From Branchiostoma lanceolatum (lineage: Eukaryota; Chordata; Leptocardii; Amphioxiformes; Branchiostomatidae): a DNA stretch of 64,000 nucleotides. Both the position numbers and the translations under genes were made by a program. Under the pieces are notes generated by a model. That model worked only from the letters and a program-made list of their open reading frames with translations, was not told the DNA's origin and searched no databases. Location of the stretch: the NCBI RefSeq assembly GCF_035083965.1, contig NC_089740.1:14172552-14236551 (forward strand), given 5' to 3'. Below are positions 33,661 through 59,960 of this stretch, piece after piece. Numbering within the stretch: position 1 is the first letter of the stretch; every line of letters starts with the position of its first letter.

Positions 33661-34518
33661 CGCTCCTTCTCCGACAAAAACAGAGATCGGGCACTTGGCT
33701 GTCTTGAAATTGAAGATCGCCGAATGAGCTCAGTTGAACAGTAAGACGATTGTTCTTGTGTCTAAGAAATTCTGAGAAAAGTTAAGATGTTGTAAGGTGT
33801 GTGGACGCCGGCCGGCCACGTCAGGTGAGAACCGCAGGTGAGACAGGTGGGCTTCGAACTCTGAACCCTGAAGGAGCCACCGCATCAAACCGTAACTAAA
33901 TCAGTACAAATTAAAATAAAAATCATCTTATCATTATGTAAAATGCTAATAATTTTCATACTTTCTAACGTTGAAATAATATATTATACAAACGTTAGGA
34001 ATTTATAGGTTTATAACTATTCTGTTATATTTATTGCTGTACGTATGCGTTTAGTTGATAAAAGGAATCGAGCATCCTGGGTAAGGAATAATTCACTATC
34101 TTTATAGGGGAACCAATTTTCATAAATTCATCAAATGCGTCAAATTAGCAAAGTGACATACACACAAACATCCATCAAAATATGTCTATTGATCTTGGAA
34201 AAAATTATTACGTGTTATTTTTATGAATCTATCCCTTCTCTTAATGAATTCATATTAAAACTCCAACGCCCCCAATTTAGAAATGTATGCAGCCGATCCA
34301 ATTACCAGCTGGGCACGAGAGAAAAAGAGGTATTTTCTGCGAATTCGGTCAAATTTCTCATCCCTAAAGCAAAATCGTGGTACAAACGCAATAGCAAACT
34401 CGAGTTAAGTCTATAGTGAAGAGTTCTGTGGGTTAGGCTTGTCTTCTTTTCCCGTTTTTAAGGCTTGAGAAGCGAATTTCTGCGATGTCGCCATGTCGTA
34501 TTTAGGTTAGCCTCGGCG

Positions 34519-34527
34519 CACTTCCGG
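34519..34527. promoter_or_regulatory. ETS/GABP-type site CACTTCCGG at candidate Arkadia promoter
   Basis: CACTTCCGG lies about 100 bp before a GATAAG/GTAAGAA donor (34626), in a stretch without TATA. Such sites mark many TATA-less animal promoters. Suggests transcription of the Arkadia 5'UTR exon starts near 34530. Confidence 0.4.
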
Positions 34528-34529
34528 CT

Positions 34530-34626
34530 GGCTGACTCAGTCTTTGTACACAAAAACTGACGAGCAAAAATTCAGACTCAGAACCTCGAATTTCCGCCAA
34601 TACTTAGAGCAGAGATCGCAGATAAG
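34530..34626 (+). other. RNF111: Candidate 5'UTR exon of Arkadia/RNF111
   Basis: Non-coding stretch ending in a strong donor (AG/GTAAGAACG) after the ETS-type site. It could splice to the acceptor at 35588-35589 (TTCACATTGCAG). The start of transcription is guessed from the promoter-like motif. Confidence 0.4.
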
Positions 34627-35589
34627 GTAAGAACGTTCCGATGTTAGCATTAAGTAGCGCCATTGTCCCAGCGGTGTTGTTTTTGTGGGGGTTTTCTGGA
34701 CTAATCGTGTGTATTTGTTGGTGTAATCAGGCTGTCTTTGTGCGGCTGACAGCGCTGCTTTGATGTGCCGCTCAGCTTCTTCTCTCGTTCTGGACACGAA
34801 TTTGGCTTTTCTTTGAGATTGAAGCTGTCTTAAAGGCAATATAAGAACATGGATATCTCTTCCTAACACTGTGATGATCACAGTTTCCATATTTAAGTAT
34901 GTCACCGCTTCGTTACCTTTCAATACGATTCTAAGTAGTCGCGGGAATGCCTGTACTAAAGGCTTTAAAAGCTTAATATTGTTGTTCGTACGTATTTAGT
35001 TTGACGTTTATCACGATGTACAAAAAGGCAATAGTTTATTTGAAAATTAGATACGTGATGAGCACTGCGTAGCGCTGTGATAGATGTATAACGTTAACAT
35101 ATTTGAATTATATGACTGAATTAATAATCATACATACATATACTTTATGTTGTTTATATTTGTTTACTTTCCTTATATCAATGAATAAACAACACATTCT
35201 TGTTCATTTATCAAGGTTGACAGTTTTGAGCAAAAACTATTGCTTTTTACTGTGACAGGCAGACAAAAATGACAAATTACAGTAATCAGTAAAAATTACT
35301 AAAATCGTTTAACCAAAAAACTGGCTTAAGGCACTTTGACTGCACCCGGTTAGCTTAGTATAACACTCTTGTCTGCTATGTTTGTTCAACTCCTGTATTG
35401 TTGTTTATACCTTCTGTATACATGTACATGTTTGTTAAATATTAAATCATACAATTCACAACCTGTACCTAGCCCTTCCAGGCATGAATGTAAAATTAAT
35501 GTCTTTCATTCATTCATTCGATAACACACCAGTTTGGTACTAGTACATTCACAGACAAAATAAATGATAGTGTTTTTTTCACATTGCAG

Positions 35590-51321
<15,732 letters not shown>

Positions 51322-53360
51322 AGATACGTGTGATATAGGGGGGGTGTATATTCGGTACGTGTATATGTTTGTATGATGGGGACGGCCTTTTGCAATAACG
51401 TGAAATGGTGAAATGTATTATTTTGTCTGTTTGTAGATTTGGAGAGCCTATTGGTATATAAGAAGCATTTACCACATTGTATCCTTGCCACACTTCACGC
51501 CAAAAGCCACATCCATAATACTGTAAATGTCAATGTATGTAAAATGATAGAATAGAGCTTGAATGGAATGTTAGGTCGCACCACTTTCTTTCCTTGGTTT
51601 TCAGACATTTGAAATATAAATTTCAACAAGAGGACAAGATGATAATAGGGGGCCTGGAGGAAAATTTGCACCTGACTATATCCACTCCCTTAAAGGTGCC
51701 CTAAGCGATTTCAGGGGGTAAAACTTGAAATATTCTGGGGAAAACAATTCTGTTTGGTGAAGTTGAAATTGACATTTACTTCCCCATATTAGCACATCTG
51801 CATCATTATTTCATACTTTGGACAGAATCGTGCATGTTCGGAAGATTTGAAATGATGGCTGGCCTCCAATTGCTTAGATTTTCAATGACTTCCCATCACA
51901 CAACGACATTGCATTCTAGCTCCATGATGGTCGATACGCGATGGGATAGTGTTATCTAAAATTACTATGGATAGAAATCAGATTTTGAATATGTGACTTT
52001 CAGTGCCCTAATATTGCTTAGGGCGCCTTTAAACTGTGTGTACAAAGGTACAGACTTTCCCCTCAGACTCTGTTTTCATGCGGATCTTCCAGTTCCAAAA
52101 TATTTTCAATATCCTAAGAACCAACAAATTAAGTTGGTGGGTTTCGGTTCCGTCATACAATTCAATTATGTGGATAACATCCTCTGACATCTTATTAACT
52201 GGAAATATTTCTGCCCTCAATAGTTGTGAGTATGGGTCCCTGCCAAAATATTCAGTTACAGAAAATCTATGATTTTCTTTCTCTAAACCTTACTATATTC
52301 TAGTGTATCCCCTCATAGAGAGTTGACCAGATAATTATAATGTGCAAAAGTCTGGACTTTTGGCCCACTGGTGAAGAGAAGGTAAAACACACCTATAACG
52401 TTTCTATAATTGCTTTCTCTCACCATATAACCTATAAATGTATGATGTTGAATTCTGTTATATATATTAATCTATGGCTATGTAAAAAGAATAGGATGAA
52501 ATACTTGTATTTAATGTATTATTTCTTCATATATCAGAGAAGAGTGTTTGGTGCTTCCAGCAAGACTGATTTATGCACATATTTGTTTCTTTAGAAATCA
52601 GGATTTTTGGGAAAAAAGATTGATGGCCTAATGTATGGAGTATTGTGTAACCTGTGTGGCATAGTCTAGTATACTAATTATAAAGAGATTGTTGGAACTG
52701 TATTGACACGAGGAAAGTGCAGGACTTTTTTGCTTTGCAGTATAACCTGTTAGTTATTCAGTTTTGAAGTTAACAAAAAAGCATTTTTACAAGAACGAAG
52801 TTGCTTGTTCAATTATATCAGTGACAAGGTTGCTTGTAAATTGATGATAAATTGACCTTTGACCCTTCAATGATGTCATACTGGACTAAACCATTCCTCA
52901 GTGTGCATAGGGATGTAATGATTTGGTCACGAAAAAAATAAAGTATTGTCTGTTTTTTTTTCATACCAAATTTAACCAGGCTGTGCCATTGTTATACTAC
53001 AGAAGCTGAAGGTATGGAAGCCATGTTTGTTTCCTGTTTACACCTTGTTTTGTTTCATTTTAATTTTCACCTCCCCGACTTCATTCCAACAGTCCCAGTG
53101 TTTTGAGTGTTTTTGGAACCATGTCTCTAATCATGCATTCTAGACTTAAGCTTTGCAAAGAACAGATTTTGTATCCACATTGTAATGAGTATACTGGTCC
53201 TGTTGTGGACTGTATAACGGTGTTCATATTGTATCCTAGAAGTACAGAATATCATGGCAACATGTTGATTGTGTGTATGCATAATGTAGCCATATGTAAA
53301 CAGTGGTAACTATTGGTTAGGAAAAGTGCAGTGTGGGGTAATTGGTGCCTGTTTGGTAAT
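51322..53360 (+). other. Arkadia 3'UTR region
   Basis: AT-rich non-coding DNA after the stop. AATAAA signals occur at about 52937, 54217 and 55403, so the 3'UTR could be long. No other exon is seen. Confidence 0.5.
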
Positions 53361-53590
53361 GTTTGAGGAGAAGGGCTGTTTAAGGGGTTTAATAGAATAC
53401 TTGTATACAGGAAGACTGTGGAAGGGGTTTAACAGAATACTTGTATACAGGAAGCCTGTGGAAGGGGTTTAACAGAATACTTGTCTTGTATACAGGAGGA
53501 CTATGGAAGGGGTTTAACAGAATACCTCTCCTATATACAGAAGGGACTGTGTAAGGGGTTTAACAAAATACTTGTCTTCTATACAGGCTT
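53360..53590 (+). repeat. About 50-bp tandem repeat in probable Arkadia 3'UTR
   Basis: Five degenerate units of AAGGGGTTTAACAGAATACT plus TGTATACAGGAAG and a CTGTGG linker. Unit lengths vary from 50 to 60 bp. Confidence 0.85.
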
Positions 53591-53774
53591 TTTGTTTATG
53601 TCGTATAGGCCATACTTTTAACCCCCTTGGCATGGGTTTGTTTTTGTTATGTTACATTTATAAAGAAGCCCCCACCCTTACAGCTTACCTTGGAAAGTGT
53701 GTATATTTGCCAGCATATAGGGTTTGTGCAATGTGAAGCTAGATCCATAACTTAGATCTTAACACAAAATACAA

Positions 53775-53965
53775 AAATTATTCAAGCAACTGAATAGATT
53801 TTGTAAATGATTAGATGTTTTAAAGCACCCACTATCTTTGGTCAGTCAGTTTTCTCAATCACTCAGAGAAAAAAAGATATCTGAAACTTCTGATCGTTTA
53901 TAAAACCTATCGAACCGTTTGAGTACTTTTTCTTACTACCTGGATGTCTAACGTTTGTCAGCGTT
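53775..53965. mobile_element. Member of the CTCAAGCAACTGGATA / CCTGGATGTCTAAC family
   Basis: Starts AAATTATTCAAGCAACTGAA and ends CTACCTGGATGTCTAACGTT, like 28321-28690 but shorter and without a perfect palindrome. Confidence 0.55.
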
Positions 53966-56115
53966 TAGAGCTTAACAGTTATGTTGCTGTTCTAATATCT
54001 TGAGTTTGTGAGTTTCTTTGTTACAGCATTTTGGCTCGACTTTCATTTGTTTGATTTCTTACCTATTCTGTGTTACCAAATATGGTATTGTTACCAAATA
54101 TGGTTATGGCTTACATTTTGTTACAGTGTGTCAGGTTTATGTTGAAAATGAGCTGAAGAAAACCATTTGCATTCAGCTACTCTACTTTGTATGATTCATC
54201 CTTGTAATGTATTCATCAAATAAATATGGTCACTTAAATTTGGAAGTGCCCTTTTTAAGTGCCCCATCTTTGAGGCCCCGGGTTTCAACTTGTAACGTTC
54301 AGTAAAAGATTTATCTATAGAGGGCTCCACAAAGACCAAGGCAGGGAGAGACTGTGCTACACAGAAGTGACAGAACATTCCTTGCTTTATAATTTTATGA
54401 TCATGTACTGAACAGAAGCTGTTTGTAATAGTGGAGAAATGATCTTTCTTTTTTTCACTTACACAGTACTGTTTGAGTGTCACTACATTTGCTCACATAT
54501 CTTGTTCATAAGAATTATGTGAACCTAAAATATACACATGTATGATGTATACTGTAGCGACAAAATCATTAGCTACTGCATGTGCATAAGGCTTCAACAC
54601 TGAAATTGTACAATATTGTGCATAATTTCTCAACACAACCTCATACACTTTCCTCATACCCTAGTATGTACATGGAGTCTAGTGAAAAGGATGTTGGACT
54701 TCTTTCATGCAATGTTTCAAACTGCGATTGCAAAGAAAATTTAAGCTTTAGGCCTTTTTATCATCCAAAATAATGAAGCAAAAACGCAAGTCACTGCTGT
54801 TACCTGCTAGAATGAACTCCATTGGTGCAATACAACAGATATTTCAAAGCAGTGCCACAGAATGGTCAAAGCGCAATAAAGTAACAAAGACATTTTATCG
54901 GACTGTTTTAAAAGGATTTGTACATGAACGTGTTATTTCTTCGAAGCCCTAATATTGATGAAGATGACACTTAGGAACTACATGTATGTCACATTGAACA
55001 ACTTTATTTCACACAAGCCCTGCATTTTAACTCAAAATGTAATAGAGATTGGTATGAAGATGTACATGTATACAATATGTTAACTTGCAACTTTGTGTAT
55101 TTAACTCAGTCAGAAATTTTTCTCATGTCCTGTATTTTTTTCTGTATGCCTGATGTATGTGTAAAAGGGAGTAATGATTAATCTGACATACGGTTTGTAC
55201 TAAGGCTTGTTTGATTATCTGGGGAGCTACAGTGTTGTAATGTGTTAGTGGGAGGAAAGAACCATGCAGGTGTGTAGGAAGTGCCTGTTATATTGTGGAG
55301 AAAAGAAAGATATGCTCTTCATGTATTCTGCAAGGAAACGTTTTGATTATTGTTGCGTTGTTTTATTCATTTGTCGTTATTTGCTAAAGGGACGTTTGCT
55401 GAATAAACTGAGGAGGCATTTGTAATAAAAGAAAACTTTCACTTTAAAACTAAAATCGAGGCATGATTTGAGTTGTCTAGACCATTGAATAACTTAGGTT
55501 TTTGTTAATTCTTCAGAATGAATATGATAAAAGAAAAAATGTTTTAGATTTTCAGTAAAAATGTATAGGTGACTATTAGGTGAAGCATTCTTTTAAGCCG
55601 GCGCTACAATTCATGCGAGCGTCGGCCGACTTTGTAGATCGCCCACGAAGCTCGCCCAATTTCAAAATCGCCCAAGCGTCGACCGTTCGGTCTTCCTTCA
55701 ATGATTAGCACTAGTTGTTCTGTGTTGTATACCACATTCAATCCTGTTAATTTGCCTTTTGGCTGATAATGTGAATACCTTTAACAGAGAAAAACCATTG
55801 CAAGGTGCTTAACGAGTTTAGCTTTATCTACTGTATATATTCAACAGTTTTGCGCGTCTATATCTATCTAGGAGGTCACACCTGTACCCTGATAAGTTGA
55901 TGTGAACCATACAGCTGTGATTGCAGACGCTAAAGTTTACTCTTAAAGAATGTAAAGAACACGCACTACTGTGTAATCTTGACATATAATCGTTACACTA
56001 TTATAGAAATAGAAAAATTAACGGTTCTTGGTGGATGTCAATGTGCAAATGTTGGCATATTGACGCACCAAATCCGTGGTGTTTTTTTTAATTTTGGCAC
56101 TCATTTTGACAGATT
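53966..56115. other. AT-rich interval with poly(A) signals
   Basis: No exon recognised. AATAAA occurs at about 54217 and 55403. A long Arkadia 3'UTR or plain intergenic DNA are both possible. Confidence 0.4.
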
Positions 56116-56119
56116 AGCC

Positions 56120-56275
56120 AAGGTGGCTCGATGGGCGTCACACCACCGCCAGGGACCGTCAAGGTCGTGTGAAGTACCTTTCTCAAGGGCACAACGTCGG
56201 GGCATGGTGAGTATCGAACCCGGACCTATTGGTCCTGGGTCCAATGCTCTAACCGTTACGCCACGCCGACGCCAT
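56120..56275 (-). mobile_element. tRNA-derived SINE (minus strand)
   Basis: The minus strand reads GCGTGGCGTAACGGTTAGAG (A box) and GTCCGGGTTCGATACTCACC (B box), then TGTGCCCTTGAGAAAGGTAC. Good tRNA-like head with a SINE body related to 48064-48300. Confidence 0.8.
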
Positions 56276-56709
56276 CATTATTGATTCGATTGTTCCATTA
56301 AAAACTTGTAATTTACAAAACATTTTGCCGTGCCGTGTTAGTTACAATGCATCCGTAGTTTAGAAAACACACCTAGCATCTACTAATTCCACTTGTAGCC
56401 GTCAAAAAAGTGCTAGTATCATATACTTAGCTATAGGTAATAGAAAGAAATAGAAAAATACTTTTTGGAAAAACAAGTCACTACTCTCTTAGGGAGTAAT
56501 TGCAGATGTCTGAAAATCTCTTGTTTTAGATTCTTCTTTAGAAATATTTTAGGAATAACGCAATTTTTTTTCTCCATTATTAAAAAAGACAAGTTTGTAA
56601 TTAATAGATATGCTAATGCTTTGAAAATTACATGAAATAACATAAGGTACCATACAGAAGTATACATTTGTATTCTGCTTTAGAAACATCTTAGGGATAA
56701 TGCCAAATG

Positions 56710-56921
56710 TACTGTAAATGCATTTAAGTTCACATGGTTTTTATTTCGCGCTAAGGCGAAAATGGAGTGTTCACGGTGGTTTTAAGTTTGCGGCAGCGCC
56801 ATAGTCACATCCTGCTACTGTATTGGACAAAAATGTTCGCGGTGGTTTTAAGTTCGCGGTGAAACGCTCGCCGCGAAACCGCGAACATAAAACCACCGCG
56901 AACATTTCTGCATTTACAGTA
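56710..56921. mobile_element. TACTGTAAATGCATTTAAG MITE, copy 1
   Basis: About 212 bp with inverted ends TACTGTAAATGCA/TGCATTTACAGTA and internal GTTCGCGGTGGTTTTAAGTT and complement. The TA at both ends suggests TA target duplication (mariner-like); class inferred. Confidence 0.85.
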
Positions 56922-57208
56922 TTCTCCTTCAACATGAACAAATTAAGTACGTAAATTCCGAATACGCTTATGTTTAGAAAAAAACCACGTAGACAGAAGT
57001 ATAAATGGCGCAAAAGCGCATGAGACTTGACAAATATCTAATAGATAACATACTATTTTTGCGCAAACATCGGAAGTTTGAACACCTGTTCGCAAACATC
57101 CTACCCTGGATGTCCTGTCACCACGAGATCTAGGCTATAACGTTCAGTCACGCTGTGCGCACTCCCGCTTTGTACCACACAGGAAACGGACCACACTTAC
57201 AACTCAAC

Positions 57209-59509
57209 ATGAGGTGAGCCTTTCTTCTTCAAACTTTTTTTAACGAACTCGCTCAGTGCAAGGCCGTGTGTGTGTGTGGGGGGGGGGGGGGCGCTCATCG
57301 AAGCACTGAACTAATTCTTACTGAAGCAGCATCTCTTCACCCTAGGCTAGAAACATCAATCCTCAAGACAAGCATGACTTCACTGACCTATTAGAAGAAG
57401 CAGGGGCTACGGATGCTGCTCGCGATCGGGAAATTCCCTACCACATATGGGCTGTTTCTTATTTATGTCAACTCTCTTCTCAACGTTGCCAGAGAGACAT
57501 TTGATCATTGACAGTCCTTGAAAACTTTTGGTATATCTTTCATCTCCAAGTAGATCTACCGGCTGCAAAGACTGTATCCAACTGGCAAAAGGCGATTAAA
57601 ACCCATTTTGCCAGTTGGATACGGTCTTTGCCACCGATAGATCTGCTTGGAGATTAGTATATCTTTACTTCTACCATGACGTGTAGACTGAAGGTAAACG
57701 ACATACCACTAACTCCAATGTAACTTTTTTGATATTTAGCCATCCGCTAAATGTATTCTAAGCCGCAAGTCATGTAGGCCGTCCGCGGTCGGTATTGTAC
57801 GAAGGCCCAGAACGACACCAGTGTGACTGGCGAGAAACATTTTCCGTATTGGAAATTAGGGCAGCTACCACCATTCACACCTGCTTTCTATAGCATATTT
57901 CTTCACCGTGTTGTATTATCACAGCCAGGAGGCACCCAATCTGAGTAATGAGGCTGTTGTAACGTACTCGAGGCACCTCCTCGAAAACGGGACCCCCATT
58001 TTACGTCTCTAGTTGTCGACCAGGATACCCTTCCCGGATTCTAGCCTGGGTCTCCAGTTACCAAATACTGTAAATGCATTTAAGTTCGTGTGATTTTTAT
58101 TTCGCGGTAGGGAGAAAATTGGGTGTTTGCGGTGGCTTTAAGTTCGCCTTTGAAAGAATAGTAGCGCTACAGTCATAGGTGGGCAAAAATGTTCGCGGTG
58201 GTTTTAAGTTCGCGTGGAAAGCTCACCGCGAAAACCGCCAACATAAAACCATCGCGAACATTTCTGCATTTACAGTAAGTGGAAACCATATATTATAAAT
58301 CACCATGACTCCCCATGAAACCTATACCTTCGTACAACCCCGCCGCTTCTTTTTCTGAGCCGTTCTCTTTAAAAACTGTTCGTTCTTTTTCCCCCCCGCC
58401 CGACCAGGGTTTTCGCAGTCTTTGCTCTGCTGGCGGTTGTCTCCGCACGGCCTGAGAGGAACGATATGAACGGCGGCACCGGAGGCATGACGGGAGGGAT
58501 GACGTATGGTGCGTTACCGCTCCCCATTGGCTAAGAAAACTTGATTGACAGTTCGTTTATCGAATGTAGAGTTTATTTCAGGTCTTATCGTTAATAAAAA
58601 AAGGAGATAATTATGAATAATAGCAAACAAAAAATACAACAAACAAGTTACAAAACTCTAAGTTGAAGGGATAACCAAGTTGTCTTGAGACGAATCAAAT
58701 TAATAAACATATAAATAAAAAAATTGAAGCCATTTGTGAATGGCACATGCCCACCATGCAGCATACTGAAAATCTATACCTACTTTATCTATGAACCACA
58801 GATAAGTTTCCTGGCACCTTGCAAAAACTACTTTACAGAAATGTACAAAAAGTAGTATTTTCTTACGTCAAAGTTTAATTAGTAATTCCCGTTTCTGGAC
58901 AGCCACACGTACCTGCTTATCAAGGTGTAAAAAAAAACACCGATAGACTTTGATTCCAGACTAACTATACATACTATCTAACAAAAGGCGAGGATGATTA
59001 TCAAAATTATTTAACAAAGAAAAATGCCAAGTTCATTCTCTTTAAGAAATAGCAATATATTAGCAATCCACACATGTGTATTACTAATCTATTGATGTTT
59101 CTTAAATAACTGATTGTAGCTGCAGGTTGTTCAGACCACTGCAGCAGCAGACAACATACAGTGTACACATAGCTCTTTAAAATTCATCGCCTGTTCTTTA
59201 TCAGACGGCTGCATCCACAACGGCAACTGTCCTTACTATCTAACAAAAGGCAAAGACACTTTTTAAAAGAATCAAACAAAGATAAATGCCATTCTCTTAA
59301 AGAAATAGCAATACATCAGTAATCTACATATGCATGCTCATACATACAGCTTGAACTTTTTAACTCTTTTGATTCATTTCTTTTTCTTTACCAGACGGCT
59401 GCATCCACAACGGCAACTCGTACAACGTCGGGGACACGTTTGAAGAGGGGTGCTACCTGTGCGAGTGCCGCGGGGAGGGAACTGGCTTCGTCTCATGCAC
59501 GAGCAAACC
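57209..59509 (+). CDS. Secreted VWC-domain protein (3' end not certain)
   Basis: Exons 57209-57213 (ATGAG), 58408-58508 and 59395-59509 join in phase. The product begins MRVFAVFALLAVVSARP, a clear signal peptide, then a Gly/Met-rich linker (GGTGGMTGGMTY). A von Willebrand factor C-type module follows: DGCIHNGNSYNVGDTFEEGC, then YLCECRGEGTGFVSCTSKP. VWC modules in extracellular proteins often bind BMPs or matrix. The reading frame leaves the last exon in phase 2 at a GTACGT donor, so at least one more exon must supply the remaining cysteines. A weak candidate lies at 59819. A 27-bp piece of exon 3 is duplicated at 59203-59229. Splice signals are canonical. Confidence 0.7.
57541..57656. mobile_element. 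Foldback MITE, ATCTCCAAG family (copy in VWC intron)
   Basis: A 116-bp palindrome with CATCTCCAAGTAGATCTACC at the left and GATAGATCTGCTTGGAGATTA at the right, flanked by exact GTATATCTTT (57531-57540, 57657-57666). Same ends as 23550-23724. Confidence 0.88.
57915..58062 (-). mobile_element. tRNA-headed SINE with GAGGTGCC core (minus strand)
   Basis: The minus strand reads CTAGAATCCGGGAAGGGTAT, AGAGACGTAAAATGGGGGTC, GAGGAGGTGCCTCGAGTACG, ACAACAGCCTCATTACTCAG, matching the core of 21170 and of the 5S-headed element at 24760. It abuts a MITE at 58066. Confidence 0.75.
58066..58277. mobile_element. TACTGTAAATGCATTTAAG MITE, copy 2
   Basis: Same 212-bp structure as 56710-56921, with ends TACTGTAAATGCATTTAAG and TGCATTTACAGTA. 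Lies in the VWC gene intron. Confidence 0.85.
58960..59394 (+). repeat. Tandem duplication carrying a fragment of VWC exon 3
   Basis: TATCTAACAAAAGGCGAGGA..GAAATAGCAATAT at about 58975-59060 is repeated at about 59237-59320. The 27 bp CAGACGGCTGCATCCACAAC plus GGCAACT of the acceptor and exon 3 start also occurs at 59203-59229. The intron and exon border were duplicated together. Confidence 0.75.
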
Positions 59510-59574
59510 GTACGTACTTATCTATCTCTTGAAATCATGTTAAAGGTAGAGAATGTACATGATGTCTCTCTGTG

Positions 59575-59576
59575 TA

Positions 59577-59629
<53 letters not shown>

Positions 59630-59711
59630 ATATGTGTGTGAGTGTGTGTGTGTGTGAGTGTGTGTGTGTGTGTGTGTGTGAGTGTGTGTGTGTGAGTGTG
59701 TATGTGTGTGT

Positions 59712-59788
<77 letters not shown>
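59575..59788 (+). repeat. Long (GT)n microsatellite
   Basis: About 210 bp of GT with interspersed GTGTGA, starting just after the VWC exon 3 donor. Cys/Val and His/Thr ORFs here are artefacts. Confidence 0.97.
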
Positions 59789-59789
<1 letters not shown>

Positions 59790-59818
59790 GTAAACTGTAT
59801 GTTCTTTGACACTTGTAG

Positions 59819-59960
59819 GTATAATTTTCGATCGAATCTTATCACTATATCATACGATTGCAGTTCGCTATCAAAATGTCCTTCAGTGGGCACGTTCATG
59901 CGTCCACGGTTAGACTTCTCGCCACGGCGATCCTCCGCTGAATGGACCAGTCCAAGTTGA
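59819..59960 (+). CDS. Weak candidate terminal exon of the VWC gene
   Basis: After an ACTTGTAG acceptor, the phase-2 reading continues 46 codons (PYNFRSNLITISYDCSSLSK then CPSVGTF) to TGA at 59958-59960. The DCSSLSKC spacing could supply late VWC cysteines. But the acceptor has a poor pyrimidine tract (a GT repeat precedes it), and the segment overlaps, antisense, the last coding exon of the KAP NTPase gene. Equally likely a chance ORF. Confidence 0.2.

Noticed and set aside
59540-59899. 119-codon His/Thr ORF on the minus strand
   Set aside because: Translation of the (GT)n tract; the KAP gene stop lies at its right edge in a different frame.
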